64,000 bases of DNA from Cheiracanthium punctorium. Its lineage: Eukaryota; Arthropoda; Arachnida; Araneae; Cheiracanthiidae. Location of the stretch: contig JAWZYV010013033.1 in assembly GCA_038373885.1 (NCBI GenBank), positions 105,085-169,084 of the forward strand, read 5' to 3'. Every line of letters starts with the position of its first letter. Positions within the stretch are counted from its first letter, which is position 1. This document shows, in pieces, positions 35,071 through 47,023 of this stretch. Position numbers and translations under genes: made by a program. The notes under the pieces are model-generated. The model made no database searches. It had not been told where the DNA came from and was given only the letters and a program-made list of their open reading frames with translations.

Positions 35071-37200
35071 ATTGAATTTTGTAGTCATTTCATTCACTTA
35101 AATCTTTAAAATTGGAATTTCCTATAGTTTATTGGAATATAGTTTATTGGAATATATTGGAATTTCCCAAGTTTTTCTTTTTTAATATTAATAAAATTTT
35201 TTACTTACTAATTAATATTAATTATAATTCATATATAATTATCACAGATATTTATTATATTATTTTACCTGTATAAATTAGCATTATGAAGAAGTCGGAA
35301 CTTGTAATCTGCAACATTTCTGAGATCTGTAACATTCACATCAGGTCTGTAACAGTCCAGAAAAATAACCCCCCAGAAATGGGGGTAAATGTTCTCATTC
35401 ACCTTGCCCCTGATTTTTTTTCAAATCTGCTACTAATGTGCAATTAAAATACACTATTGATTTTATTATTAAAAAATCTTTAAAATTTGAAATTTCCCAT
35501 ATTCAATTTGGCACTTTTCCTAATATTCACCCGTATATACTTTTAAAAGATGTAATTATATGCATAAATGATCTTTAAAAAAATACTACAATGCACTGTA
35601 ATAAGGATGTGTATACTTATTCAGAATTTTATTTTTAAAATCTTTATCCATAAAATACCCCTCAATTTTTTTAATCATATATTATAACATATTTTTAACT
35701 ATTTATGTAAAAAGTTTGGTAAAAATTGAAAGGAGTGCACTGAACGAAATTAGCGGTAGAAGTTATAAATTCTGTCAGCCAAAAAGAAAATGAGAAATAA
35801 ACGAACTTCACAGTAATGTAATCAAGTTTAGTACAGTATTGACCTTGCTTATGTGAAAATGTGTTTTCTTCTGATCAAAACAACACAAACTTGAATTTGT
35901 AGGGCAAATTTTAAGAAATTCAGGACTATTTATATGTGTATAAGTCTCATTCAAGATGCTGGCCAACAGAGCATCTCGCATGAAATTTGAAAGCCTATAG
36001 CTTTTATATCCCTGACATGGAGTAACCCTTTATCGTTATTTTCAGTGCAAGTATTAGAGTTTCCCCTTTGTATATATTTTAAAACTTTCCTAAAAATCGA
36101 AATGACATTTCTGATAGAAAAAATTGATTTATACATAATTTTGCTAGCTTCAGAAGTCATGAAAACTGTGCACAAGAAAGTAAATTGTCCCCTTACTGTC
36201 AGACCATATAATATGATTTTGCATTAATAATTACATATTTTTTAAACATGCATATATCTTTTAATTGTTATAAACATAACTAATGCATGATAAATGAATG
36301 GCATAATTTGATTTGCTTTGTATCTTTATAAACATTTAGAAAAGGTAACTTTTTCAGCTTCAAGAAACAAAATATTTACTGTCAGTTCCACAAAAAATTT
36401 TAAGCAATAAAATAATTGATTTACAAGAAATGAGTAAATAAACATTAGGCTTTTTATTTCTGATGTGAATCTTGAATGACATAAACTGAGTTAAGAGGAC
36501 ATAAAAACCAGGTATCTCAGGTTTATTTATCATAGAAATCAGGAATCTTCAGGCTTTTTAGTTTTGAAAACTTTTCTCATGAAAGTCGTCTTTACAGTCT
36601 AACGAAAGCTAAAATCAAGTTTCTAGGGAAATTTTAAAGAAAGTTATAGCCATTTTGTACAGTTAAGCATGTCAGTTTAGATGGCCATCAACAGAGCATC
36701 AGAGTAGAAATTTAAGACCCCACTGCTTTTGACCTCCTTAATTTCAATATAATTCATGTGTTTGTAATCAGTATCAAAAATTTTATATTGCACCAAATTT
36801 CATAAAAACCAGTGATGGTGGGTGAGATTGTCTAGTTCATCTGACAAGAATGAGTCTTATCTCATCATATCATATTCTCACACAATGTAAGACTGAACTG
36901 CCACGGATATAAAAATAATATCCTCTGCTTTTTTGTATAGACATTTTATGGCATACTTTAAACAGCATTAGTTTTAGTTGAAACACATTCGTAGCATATC
37001 CATAATGTATAATGGTTCATTTACTCATGGTACCCTCATTCATAATAATGATCATAGGTATTCAGAATTAGATTTATTATAGATAGCCCTAAAGTACTTT
37101 TTTTATCACTAGGGTGCTATTTCGCTCAGTATGAGAATTTTGTCTATGTGATCTTGTCGGCAAGTTTTGTAGATATGAACTAACACGGTGAAGATATTTT
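35071..37200 (-). repeat. Family C copies, inverted
   Basis: The parts 35500-35960 (TAATAAGGATGTGTATACTT, AACACAAACTTGAATTTGTA) and 36650-36840 (GTTTGTAATCAGTATCAAAA) are reverse complements of segments at 19100-19340 and 18350-18610. Intervening sequence is AT-rich without genes. Two family C insertions or one split copy are possible. Confidence 0.55.
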
Positions 37201-39250
37201 CAAATGTGTATGCCAGATAGCGTGAAGGGGGGGAGGAGAGCATTAATAAAATGTTGAAAGTTGCTCAAAGTTTGCAATTTTTGATAATGGATCGCTAAAT
37301 TTGGTATCAAAGCGTGGCAATTTATTATAAATATAATTTGATTATAGTTAGAAAAAGCCTGGCAAATATTGTAAAATAGTTTTAGTAGTTAGGCAATTTT
37401 AAAATAGATTTTAGTAGTTAGATGATTTAAAATAGACGTGTTTTTACGTGGTTTATAGATGTGTTTACGTGAGAAGACAAATACGGTGCACTCATAGATT
37501 ATGATACACTTTCCAAAATGGTATTTACAAAGGTGAAGTATAGTTTGACTATGCCTGGCGAAAATTGTTGAACAGTTTTGGTAGCGTTAATAAAACGTTG
37601 AAAGTCTCGCAAAGATTACAATTTTTGATAATGGATTGCTAAATTTGGTACCAAAAAGCGACAATTTATTATAAATATATTTCGAGTATAGTTAAAAAAC
37701 GCCTGGCGAATATTGTAAAATAAATTTAGGCAATTTTAAATAGATTTTAATTCTAAAGACATGCTTTATAGAACAGAGAAGACAAATACAGTACACTCAT
37801 GGATTATGATACACTTTCCAAATGGTATTTATATAGGTGAAGTATAGTTAGACTATGCCTGGCAAAAGTTGTTAAACAGTTTGTGTAGGTGATTTTAATG
37901 TAGATTTCTATTCCGAAAAAGTGTTTAATGGAACAAGGAAAGAAAACACGGTACACTCATGGATTATGATGCCCATTCCAAACAGTTTTAAAATGTCTAT
38001 TCAATATAGTTGGAATATGCCTGTAGTTCGAATATGCCTGTCAAAGATTGTAAAACAGTTTCAGTAGGCGATTTTAAAATAGATTTCGATTCCAAAGATG
38101 TGTGTTATGGTACAAGAAAGAGTTGATTCCTATTTTAACGTCCCACCTCTCCCCACACTTTAGCGAGCTTTGCAGTCAATGGTCTCTAGGAGTTATGCAC
38201 AAGTTTCAACACTCCCCCAAAAGAACTAGATGGAAACTAAAGTGAACAAATTAGCGATAAACGCACCAGTTAAGGAATTTGAAGACACTTAATTATTAAA
38301 ACTACAGTGGTGGTCAAAATTGTGGACACTTTTGAAATGTAGGTTTTCTAACTTTGAATGCTTAAAGAAAGTGCTACATTCCACAAAATGCAAACTCATA
38401 TTTCATTTTAAAGAGAATTTAATACTGATTTCAAAACACAAAACTAAATTTAAATATGTGCCATAGAATGAAAGTTCTAATTACTTTAATCTGAAAAACA
38501 CATACAGTGAAGAATTGGATTGTAATTTCTAACTTTTCAGGTCAATCACTATTATTTTTCTGAGCTTGAAACTCTCGTCAGCTCGATGAAACATCGATGT
38601 GCAGCTGTAATGAAAAATTAAGGCTACCCTACAAACTGCTGATAACTCACTGCAATCTTCAATATCTAAAGCATCTCGATAATTATTGCCGTTTAACTTC
38701 TTTTGTATTGCAAATATTTTAATTTTGTTTTTTATAATAAAATCAGTATTAAATTATCTTTAAAACGGTGTAAAAGAGTTTGCATTTTGTGAAAAAGAAC
38801 ATTTTTATACGTATACGAACTTACAAAACAAAAAAAGTTTCGAAAAGTGTCCACAATTTTGGCCACCACTGTACATTAATTGGCAACCCAAAATAAATAA
38901 AAGTGTAACAGAATGCTTTACTTACGTGTTGTTCCAAATCGGCATTCTAATTCTAAATTACGATTGCCACATAAATACAAAAAAATCGTCGTAGTAGCTC
39001 CATATGTTTAATGATTGCCACCTTGGCAAGAGTCAGAGCATTAAAGTAGGAATCAACCCAAGACAAACACAACACACTCATGGATTAGGATACATGTTTC
39101 AAACAATATTTAAAACAGTGAAGTATAGTTGTAATATACTTGGCGACGGTTGTAAAGTAGTTTTAGTAGGCAATATTAAGATAGATCTCGATTCCTAAGA
39201 TGGATTTTATGAAACAAGAAAAAAAAATCTGGAGTGACTCCACTTGACTT
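37201..39250 (+). repeat. Interrupted ~150-bp tandem array
   Basis: A degenerate unit recurs about six times: GTGAAGTATAGTT.GACTATG, CCTGGCGAATATTGTAAA, then GATTTTAAAATAGATT, then ACACTCATGGATTATGATAC and ACTTTCCAAA. Copies are clearest near 37480-37560, 37790-37870, 37955-38060 and 39075-39190. The array is split by a Tc1-like MITE at 38305-38871. It is non-coding. Confidence 0.65.
38305..38871. mobile_element. Tc1/mariner-like MITE with long inverted repeats
   Basis: The ends are CAGTGGTGGTCAAAATTGTG and the inverted CACAATTTTGGCCACCACTG, flanked by TA (38303-38304, 38872-38873). Similarity between the arms is not confined to the tip: CACAAAATGCAAACTC and AATTTAATACTGATTT recur inverted further inside, so each arm is about 130 bp. 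The 567-bp body has no transposase. Confidence 0.85.
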
Positions 39251-39317
39251 TCCGAACACTTACGATTAAGATCATTACCAAGCATCTAAATAAATTTTAA
39301 TCGATGAATAATTCAAA

Positions 39318-39710
39318 CATATATACCCAATTGAAGCTCGATCGAATGTACCGTTTAAACGCTAGCGCACTTTCAAGAATTTCTCCCCATAGGCCATAAT
39401 GTAAAAGAAATCTTTGTCGTAGCCCTGTAGAAAAACTATAAGTACTATAAACATCAAAATCAATACCGGTCTTACAATGGTGGTTTATAACATGTATACC
39501 CAATTTGAGCTCAATCGAATGTACCGTTTAAATGCTAGCGCACTTTCCAAAATTTTCCTCCATAGGCCATAATGTAAAAGAAATCTTTGTCGTAGCCCTG
39601 TAGAAAAACTGTAAGTCCTATACACATCAAAATCAATACAGGTCTTGCGACGGTGGTTTATAACATATATACCCAATTTGAGCTCAATCGCATGCCCTGT
39701 TCAGGAGCTA
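39318..39710 (-). repeat. 173-bp tandem duplication plus partial third unit
   Basis: The units begin at 39318, 39490 and 39664 with ACATATATACCC or ACATGTATACCC. Each contains GAATGTACCGTTTAAA, GCTAGCGCACTTTC and GTCGTAGCCCTGTAGAAAAA. The third is cut off after about 45 bp by a CA/TA-rich microsatellite. The identical frame gives matching short ORFs on the minus strand; these are not genes. Confidence 0.75.
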
Positions 39711-39890
39711 TCGTGTTCACTCACAAACACACATACACACACACATACATACATACATCTCGTAAAAATAGCATAAATGAATTCAGAAGACCTCAAAACG
39801 TGTAAATACACCAAAATCTCGAATTCAAAATTTTTCATGATTACAATACTTTCCTTACATGGTACATGTTCGGAAAGTAAAAATATTGCA
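39711..39890 (+). repeat. Retroelement-like 3' tail with stem-loop
   Basis: A CACACATACA-type microsatellite is followed by ATAGCATAAATGAATTCAGA and a terminal stem-loop, TACTTTCC...GGAAAGTA. The same ~120 bp occurs inverted at 62815-62930, where it interrupts a family A copy. The stem-loop end suggests a shared 3' tail of a target-primed retroposon. Confidence 0.55.
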
Positions 39891-41128
39891 CACTCATGAA
39901 TCATGATACACTTTCCAATAATGGAATAAGGAAGAAAAATAGGGACGATGCATAAATTATGATACGCTTTTAATATATTGCACTTTAGTGCATATTTAAA
40001 ATTTGAAAATGTTTCAGATGTTCTTCCTTTTTTCTTTTTTTTTCCAAATTCTTTCTGGACACGTGTGTCTAACAACACTAACAGGACCTGCTTCTGTAAA
40101 TTATAGGCTTATGCATTGCTTCATTAATAGTCTTCCAAAATAATCATTAATAAAATTACTTGTTCAAAATACATACAAAACTTCCTTGAAACATTTCAAA
40201 CTTTTTAATGTGAATTTAGTTTATAATTTTTAATGAAATGTATTTTCTAAGGCAGTAATTTGAAAGAAAGAAAAACAAACCTGTTTCACAACCCTCGAAC
40301 CCAAATTAAAATAAACTAATTGTATTTGAAGCTCAATAAAATCTAGATTGCCCCATCACAAACTGCACTGCATGCTATAATAAATGAAAAATTCTTTTTA
40401 TAAAACTTCCTAAACATTTTTTAAACATGCAGTTGCACTGCAAAAATTTTCAGAATTTGATTTATTCTGCAAAGTATTCCATTTTAAAAATTTCTTAAAA
40501 ATAGAATACTTTGCAAAATTTTTCAAATTCTGAACATTTTTCTTCTGAAAGTTTTATAATGGATAAATTTTATAGTTTGTTACGGCGTATGGTATAGCTT
40601 GAAAAAGACATCCTTAAAAAATTTCTTCAAGTCCCTGGCATGATTTGTTTATTTTTATTAATGTTCAAAAATGTAGAATGTCTTTACAAATTGTAATATG
40701 CATGATTACAAACAGTAAACTTATTCTGAAACATTCAGAAAAAAATCTAAAATGTACAGAATTTTGCGATTTTCTCTAAAAGGATAATTCTTTGGCCCTT
40801 TTTTGAAGGCAGTTTGCACTTGAGATTTTCATTTTTCTGGAAGTTGTGAGAGACATATAAATGCACTGTATAGATAAATGCACAGTGCATATGGTAAAGA
40901 AGCCTTCAATAATAATAATAAGCCTTCAGTGAAGAAGCCTTATTATGATTATTATAATTATTATTTTGTGAGTGTTTAACAACATAGTTTTATTTTTAAA
41001 GCATGTCCTAATGTCTACAAATTTTAGAAAGGAACATCCTTAACACCTTTATTATTTTGTTTTATTATGAAGTAATAAAATCCTCTTTCGTATGAAGAAA
41101 AAGTAATTTCTATTTTTTTATTCCATAG
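39891..41128. other. Intron B distal part with a 42-bp-arm inverted repeat
   Basis: At 40449-40489 and 40497-40543 an inverted repeat shares CAGAATTTGA and TGCAAAGTATTC. Otherwise the stretch is AT-rich without genes. It ends with a T-rich tract and acceptor AG at 41127-41128. Confidence 0.45.
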
Positions 41129-41211
41129 ATATACTCATTGTTGAAAAAACGAGCAGTGCTAGTCTTGTCAAAAATACAAAATCATCTGTTAATAGAGTTG
41201 TAATCCCAGCA
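41129..41211 (+). CDS. FAM98-family protein, internal exon
   Basis: The exon is preceded by TTTTTTTATTCCATAG and followed by GTAAGT. Phase 1 in, phase 0 out. It reads ILIVEKTSSASLVKNTKSSV then NRVVIPA. This corresponds to the segment of FAM98 proteins that carries a Thr-Ser-Ser motif and the (A/S)-(I/V)-N-(K/R)-V signature just before the glycine-rich tail. It is less conserved than the neighbouring exons, but position, phase and flanking exons support it. Confidence 0.82.
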
Positions 41212-42092
41212 GTAAGTGTTGTTCTTATATCTTCCTGTTTAAAATAATTGACCCAAATGCAATTTGTGGCTTTTATGTATTGCTTTATTAATGTGTATGG
41301 AGTGGTAATTTGGCTAATGACAATAATCTGTTTTGTGCAAGGTCAAATTATCCTTGAAATTTAATTAAAAATTTATTAATTAATATACAATTAAATATGC
41401 CAGTAGTTTTTTGTAAAAATGCAATTGATAATAGAAGATTCTTTGGGTCATGATAATCTGGTTGGCTGCGTGTCGAACTCTGAATCAAGAATCCTCTGTA
41501 ATTAAAGGCCATCAAATATATACTGCGAATGTATGCGTTAAGTCTTTGAAGTCATAAGCCCTTTTCCTGGGTAGATCGCTAAGTGGAAAAGAGGTGCAAG
41601 TATAGGAATGACCTTCATTCTGTAATGCTCTAAATCCGGGGTAGGCAGACTTTTCCAGGTTACATCCTACTTCTGATTTTTTCAGGGTATTCACCCAGTG
41701 ACATAGGTGTGGTAAACTAAAAAAAAAGAAAGGTTTACATTATTTTTTATAACTTAATATTAAATACGGAATATGTATTTACCTAGTCTGCATACTGTCC
41801 TCCAATCTGAAATATCTAGCTATGTAATTACTGGTATTATAGTCTTGGGTTTAATAAGATATTGTTGTTTTCAAATTAATTGTGATTTAAATTCTTTTAA
41901 CTTTTGTTTACACAATTTGATTTTTAATGAAAAATCTATATCAAAATTTCCATGCATGCTTTTGAAATGCCTTTCAAAAGAAATGTTCTTGTTTCCTTTT
42001 TTCAGAAATATCACACTTCATGACATATATATCTCACAGATTTTGCATTCACCATTGCACAGGAAAACTATTCTTTCCATTCTGTGTTAAAA
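41212..42092. other. Proximal part of intron C
   Basis: No gene family was recognised. The largest open frame (41773-42090) is 105 codons with no recognisable motif and is probably chance. Confidence 0.35.
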
Positions 42093-42542
42093 TGTTAGCC
42101 TCCCGCCCACGATAAGTTTTCTCCTTTCGTCATCGCCGAAGATCATTGTTTTTTTCTCCCTGTGTGACTTCATAATTTGTTTGCTGCAGTTTCTTCCTGG
42201 TCTCATGGACCTTGATCGCCTCTGTATCTCCATGGTAACGGAGAGGTTTCTGATTGGCCAATCAGAACTTGACTGTATGCAAATTTGTTTTCCCTTTTGC
42301 ACATGTTATATTTAAGGAATGTGTAGTGGTTTTACATAGCTTTTAGCTTCTGCTCCGACTAAGTTCTGTTGCTTGCACGATGTGTGCATTATGTATCATT
42401 ATTTTTAACAATGATTAAATACTTTGGTTTTAAACTGTCCCACAGAAGTGTGGAAAGAGCTGATCATCAATGATTATGCAAAGCCAATTCTCCAGTCTAG
42501 CTCGCATCAGTGTTTCATAATAAAGTTCCTTTTAATATGTAC
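42093..42542 (+). mobile_element. Candidate LTR with compact promoter
   Basis: The block begins TGTTAGCCTCCCGCCC and may end ATATGTACA. It contains, in order, a 16-bp CCAAT palindrome, an octamer, a TATA box and a terminal AATAAAG (near 42520), the layout of U3-R-U5. Neither a second LTR nor a coding region was found, and the right boundary and target duplication are unclear. Alternatively it is a promoter fragment of another element class. Confidence 0.4.
42250..42315 (+). promoter_or_regulatory. CCAAT palindrome, octamer and TATA box cluster
   Basis: CTGATTGGCCAATCAG at 42250-42265 is a perfect palindrome carrying two opposed CCAAT boxes (NF-Y type). ATGCAAAT at 42277-42284 is an exact POU/Oct octamer. 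TATATTTAA at 42307-42315 is a TATA-like box 23 bp further on. Promoter function is inference from motif order and spacing. Confidence 0.5.
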
Positions 42543-43431
42543 AAATTTGGTCTGTGAAGGTGGTGGGGGACCAGCATCAGCTTAGTTGACCACCACCACT
42601 TAAGAAATCAAACTGACTCCATAAAAACAATTTAAATCATTATTTATTAATTTAACATTCTAAAAAAGTAAAACTTCTAACTTAACAATAAAAGCATATT
42701 AGTAAAAACATAGGCCTAAGTATAAAATATTTACAACTGCTGAAGCAGATTCTCTCCAAAATGGCCACTCTGTGCAAGCTATTTATCTTCAAGAATCCAC
42801 TGGGTCATAACTTTGTATGCAGGAACTGAAGCTGACTAGGAAAAATGACTAATGGTCGCACCCCTGCCTTGCTTCCGACATGCAGCAACTGTCAATAAAC
42901 GTGATATCAAATAATCATCAATGCACAGCAGTAGGTAAACATCAAACTCTGAACTAAGTTAATTGTTTAAGCACCGTCAAAAGAGTGCAAGAAGTCAAAA
43001 TTCCTCTCCAAGATTCAGATCCTGTTTGTAGAGCTCCATGCACTACAGTTCTTAGTAAAAGCAATCATCCCAAAATGTCTTGGTGGTGGACCAATCGATC
43101 GCAGTCAACTTAATGGCCACCCCTGCTGTAAATTGTGGGGATCAGTGAACTTCCATATATGAAAGATTAAAGTTTGTATCTTTGAAGCAGTACAGTGTAG
43201 CTAAGCTGCCAGCCTTTGGCAGTATAATAAAAAGAAGAAAATAGGAAATTCAATACAAGTTAAGACTGCTATTTTGATCCTGAAAAAGAGATTTTATATG
43301 AATGTTGATGTGAATTTAGAAAATATATTGCAATTAGTTTTCATTTATTGCAATTCACTTGCTACTGCACTTGCAAAAGTCAATGATGTAGCATTCATGT
43401 CTTATTAAAAAAAAAAAAAAAAAAAAAAATA
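42543..43431. other. Unclassified, possibly second LTR-like piece (inverted)
   Basis: GGTGGTGGGGGACC (42560) and GACCACCACCACTT (42589) form an imperfect stem. TGGTGGTGGACC recurs at 43081. On the minus strand the part 42600-43090 ends in AATAAATAATG-type sequence. There is no ORF. A run of about 24 A (43406-43429) abuts the next element. Confidence 0.3.
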
Positions 43432-43740
43432 CAGTGAAACCTCTGAATAACAGTCACCCGTGGGACCATCCAAAAGTGACCATCCTTAGGAGGTGGCTGT
43501 TGTTTAGAGGTTTAATATTAAGTAAGGTATAATGAGCAAAGTTAATAATAGTCTAGTTAATAATAGTCTTTTTCTATGTACAACACAAAACTACAGTTAA
43601 TACCTCTTTTTTATGCTTCCCCCTCTGCAAAGCATTGGATTTCAAAAAGGTTTGTGAGGAATAGAACAAAAAAAAAAATCCTGTTTCATCAGAATAGACT
43701 TCTTTAGAATCACAGTCTGGAATTATAGAAGACGATGTTT

Positions 43741-43990
43741 CCGAGTTGTGAGTGCCTCACCATGGCACAGTGGTTATATAACTGAAAATGGTAGACGGCT
43801 AAAGTGTGAAGGTTCTGGGTTTGGGTCCCACCACGCAGTCGTCGATCTAACGGTCTGGAGTTTTGGTAGGTTTTCTCCAGATGTAATGTGAATACGCGTT
43901 AGAACCCCTTAGAAAGTCCTCCTACCAAAGCATCCCTCATCTTAGGCAGATACCCCTCGTGCAGGTTTGCCTTAATCACACACAATCAAC
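43741..43990 (+). mobile_element. tRNA-derived SINE-like element
   Basis: TGGCACAGTGG at 43763-43773 is a perfect pol III A box. GGTTTGGGTCC at 43818-43828 is a diverged B box at the right spacing (45 bp downstream). After the tRNA-like head comes a body with the hairpin TCTGGAG...CTCCAGA. No tRNA clover-leaf with a plausible anticodon arm is preserved, so this is SINE rather than a tRNA gene. Confidence 0.55.
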
Positions 43991-44034
43991 AGAGTCGCTA
44001 GCTTCATGCAGTGGGCAATCGGCAGCTTCTCCAG

Positions 44035-44286
44035 TCATCTTGTGATTGTGAAATACAACATTGTGTCGATCCTAAAATTCTGCAACCATCCATTAGACTC
44101 TTTGAAATCTGAAATTCCCAGTTTTTCTGTATTGTTCAAATCACTCTCTTGGATATGGATCCAGAAATCGGAAGGTTTTTCTGATCGACAGTTGGAAAGC
44201 CATTCCAACAAAACTTGAAAGTTATTCATTCCCAGTCTTTCAAAGTTTTGTTTTGTTGTTTTTAAAATCGCAGTTTTCTCTGACAT
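44035..44286 (-). pseudogene. pogo/Tigger transposase, CENP-B-type DNA-binding remnant
   Basis: The minus frame includes VLLEWLSNCRSEKP and LGISDFKESNGWLQNFR. The latter is the hallmark of the second helix-turn-helix of CENP-B/Tigger proteins (LGI..F.AS.GWL..F). Its 83 codons end at 44035. The N-terminal helix-turn-helix and the DDE core are missing or unrecognisable. It lies inside TIRs of the same superfamily (43432-45022), which supports the call. Confidence 0.65.
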
Positions 44287-44519
44287 GCTACAACTTTAAA
44301 GAGTCGCCAGTTTTCTTGTTCTTACATTTTTCTTATATCAATGATATCTTTGTTTTTTACCCTTTAAATTTAAGAACTTTTATTTGGAATTCATCATGAT
44401 ATCACTACACACTCGAGACTTGACACAAACGACACTCCTAGTTTGAAGACACTACCAACAGTGTCAACGCACAAAGGTTCTTAACTAATAAGAACTATAT
44501 TAGGCAAGTTGGAGTGTAT

Positions 44520-44650
44520 AGGCTGATTATTTTACCAACTATGCGAAAAATTCCAGAGCTGGGGCTCGAACCCAGGACTACCTACAATCACTTTCTAATA
44601 ATAAGAACTAGTTTCTACGTAGTAGGCAGTGTGGTCATTAGTCATAGGCA
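44520..44650 (-). mobile_element. tRNA-derived SINE fragment (B box)
   Basis: On the minus strand CTGGG TTCGAGC CCCAG forms a complete T-arm with a perfect B box (GGTTCGAGCCC, 44562-44572). An A box at proper spacing and a paired acceptor stem were not found. It is therefore a SINE or tRNA relic. Confidence 0.45.
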
Positions 44651-45022
44651 AGGCTAGAAAGGGATTAAGTTTTGCATTCCCCCAAGAATTTTCTTTATCT
44701 CCACCTAACTGGTTCTTGTAAGTGCCTTGTTCCTAAGTTGGTTACAAGGATTTTTGTAATGTTTTCTTAGCTCACCCTACCTTTTATGTGCATCCTTTTT
44801 GCAAATAAACATTGCTCACACTTTGGGTTGGAAAAATAAAAACACACTCAGGTGGTCGTCAAGATATTTTAGCGATGCTGACGGGTGGCTGCTGTTTTGA
44901 ATTCATTGTTCAGAGGTCAGCTCTAATATTAATCTTATGGAACAAGTTCGGTACCATTGATATGCAGCCGGCCTTTGGAGGTTTTTCTTGTTCGGAGGTG
45001 ACCGTTAAAGGAGGTTTCACTG

Positions 45023-45601
45023 TATTTGAATTTTTTGTTTTACAGAAGTGCACTGTAACGTGAAATTCGGCAAATGGAATTGTCACGTACAGCCCAGATA
45101 CGTAAAGTGGAAGTTCACTGCCTTGTGGGCTAAAAGTGAATTAACTTTGGGAATACGTTAATGCAGAACAGAATAAAACAGACAAAATTTAAGGAGATTT
45201 GATCAGAGGGAGATGACATGGACAAAAAAGGTACGAAGTACAAAAGACCAGCCCATATGGGTGGAACACTCCCGTGCTGGAATCTATCAGGAACTCACTC
45301 TCAGAAACAATAAGAGGACACGTGACTCAGACTTGCATTGAAACCCACAACATTATTTTTACACAGTTAGCAATTACAAGTTGTTTTGTCTACTTAGTCT
45401 GAGAGAACTCCATCTCCGAAAAACAATTATATATTATTCTAGTTACTAAATCGCAATGCACAAAAGGTAATACTTAATTCATTTTAGTTAAACTGTGGCC
45501 AGATCCAATTGGATTGTTAACGGCCACAAAAGAAAACGTGGATGGGACTAATCAACCTGGGACTCCAGGACCCATGCGAAAAAGGGGAGCAACGTCGAAG
45601 C

Positions 45602-45634
<33 letters not shown>

Positions 45635-46521
45635 GGCAGTAGTAGAATACGAAGTCATGTGTGAGTCAAAGCAATTGTGCTAGCTTTTATATCCCCTTTC
45701 CAGCAACCCCCATTCCTAGAGCACGGCAACACCGCCAGGCAGCGTTGGTACATGATAGGGTTAGATAGGTGCCGCAGGGGAAAGCCGTCATAACATCGGA
45801 GGAGCGTCGTGGATTGTCATTGCCGCTGTGCTGGTTCATGGCATAAATCTCCACGGTTGGTGGGAAAAAATGGCAGGTGAAATAGAACATTGCATTTAGT
45901 GATTATTGCTGTACGATTGGAATGCTTCCACGTGGCCCCGGCAGTCATGTTGATTAGTTGAAATATTCTTATGAACATAGAGTACTTATTTTATATTTTT
46001 AATTACAACCAACTTGGGCCAGACCACGCCACAGTTATTTTAATATCTTATGGATTAATTAACAAGTTAGAGTTTAAATATTTACAGGGGTTTTCAGTCA
46101 AATGAAAACATGTGGTCATATTTATGCCACATGCACAAATTGCAAAAAAAAGGCTTAATGACATTTTAAGGTAAGTAGTGATGTGACACATTGAGAAAAT
46201 ATCTGTGCATGTCACTGAACTCTTACACAACTTCCAAAATAAGCAAATTTTATGGAGAACACACACACACACACAAAATAAATAAATAAATCACAATTAT
46301 CTTTTACACACTTACTAATATTTGATAAGCTTCTGTGAGATAAATTTTCAGAAAACATTATTAAACTCATATTTAAGAATTTGGAACATGTTACATTGTC
46401 AGCTTTTAAATTATTGGTAAGTTGCATAACCCCTCCCCCCCCCCAAAAAAAAAGCACTTTAAGTATGTAGTATGTAATACTTTTACTAATATGAAGTTTT
46501 GAAAATGTGGTTTACTGTTAG
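45023..46521. other. Unclassified repeat-like sequence in intron C
   Basis: GC content rises at 45480-45990. AACTGTGGCCAGATCC (45489) and an inverted AACTGTGGCGTGGTCT (ending near 46037) may bound a ~550-bp element with an A-run of about 28 at 45605. A (CA)n/AATA microsatellite lies at 46260-46290. No gene family was identified. The stretch ends at acceptor AG 46520-46521. Confidence 0.35.
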
Positions 46522-46609
46522 GTTCCAGACAGAGGTGGCCGTCCCAAAGAACAGAGACCACCTGTGGAAATGCCAAACTGGATGAAGAGATCTGGTGGAG
46601 GTGGACGAG
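46522..46609 (+). CDS. FAM98-family protein, exon with VPDRGGRP motif
   Basis: The exon has acceptor TTAG and donor GTGAGA. Phase 0 in, phase 1 out. It reads VPDRGGRPKEQRPPVEMPNW then MKRSGGGGR. VPDRGGRP followed by a proline-rich stretch and a tryptophan, then Gly/Arg repeats, is the most diagnostic FAM98 segment and marks the start of the RGG-like C-terminal tail, which in vertebrate FAM98A is a target of arginine methylation. The junction with 61570 completes a Gly codon. Confidence 0.92.
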
Positions 46610-47023
46610 GTGAGATGATTTTCCATTTTGTCTTTCTTCTAACCCATAAAGTTATGTTTAAACATACAATGTAAAAAAATAATATATGTCTAAGCTGAAA
46701 TACTACACTGATAGAAAGCTTTGTTTATATAAGGGTTGGGCAATTATCTGGCAGAGTGGTATTTTTGCCCAGCCAGTGACAAAAACTGGAAAAAGCCTGG
46801 AAATAACTGGCAAAAATAGCTGGAATTTAATAGCTATACTAAAAATGTATAATTTTGTATACATTATAACTGAGACTTCAATCCAGTGTTTCTCAACCTA
46901 TTTTGATTGATACCACAATGAAAATATCTAGAATTTTTATGGCTCACCTGAATTTAAAGATTACAAAAGTTGTGCTACAAAAAATTGCTAAATATACTAT
47001 AAAAAGTTATTATTATTATTATA
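46610..47023. other. Proximal part of intron D
   Basis: No gene was recognised. It ends in a (TTA)n stretch at about 47008-47024, immediately before the candidate Helitron start. Confidence 0.35.

Larger units (their letters stand above)
43432..45022 (-). mobile_element. pogo/Tigger-like transposon, decayed
   Basis: Inverted ends CAGTGAAACCTC (43432) and GAGGTTTCACTG (to 45022) are flanked by TA (43430-43431, 45023-45024). A transposase DNA-binding remnant lies inside on the minus strand. SINE-like segments lie within it at 43741-43990 and about 44520-44650, indicating later insertions. The catalytic domain is not recognisable. Confidence 0.75.

Noticed and set aside
39297..39676. Two similar short minus-strand ORFs, suggesting a duplicated gene
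   Set aside because: The similarity is explained by a 173-bp non-coding tandem duplication; there is no start context or family match.
44562..44572. tRNA gene suggested by a perfect B box and T-arm
   Set aside because: No A box at the proper distance and no acceptor stem pairing; better explained as a SINE relic.
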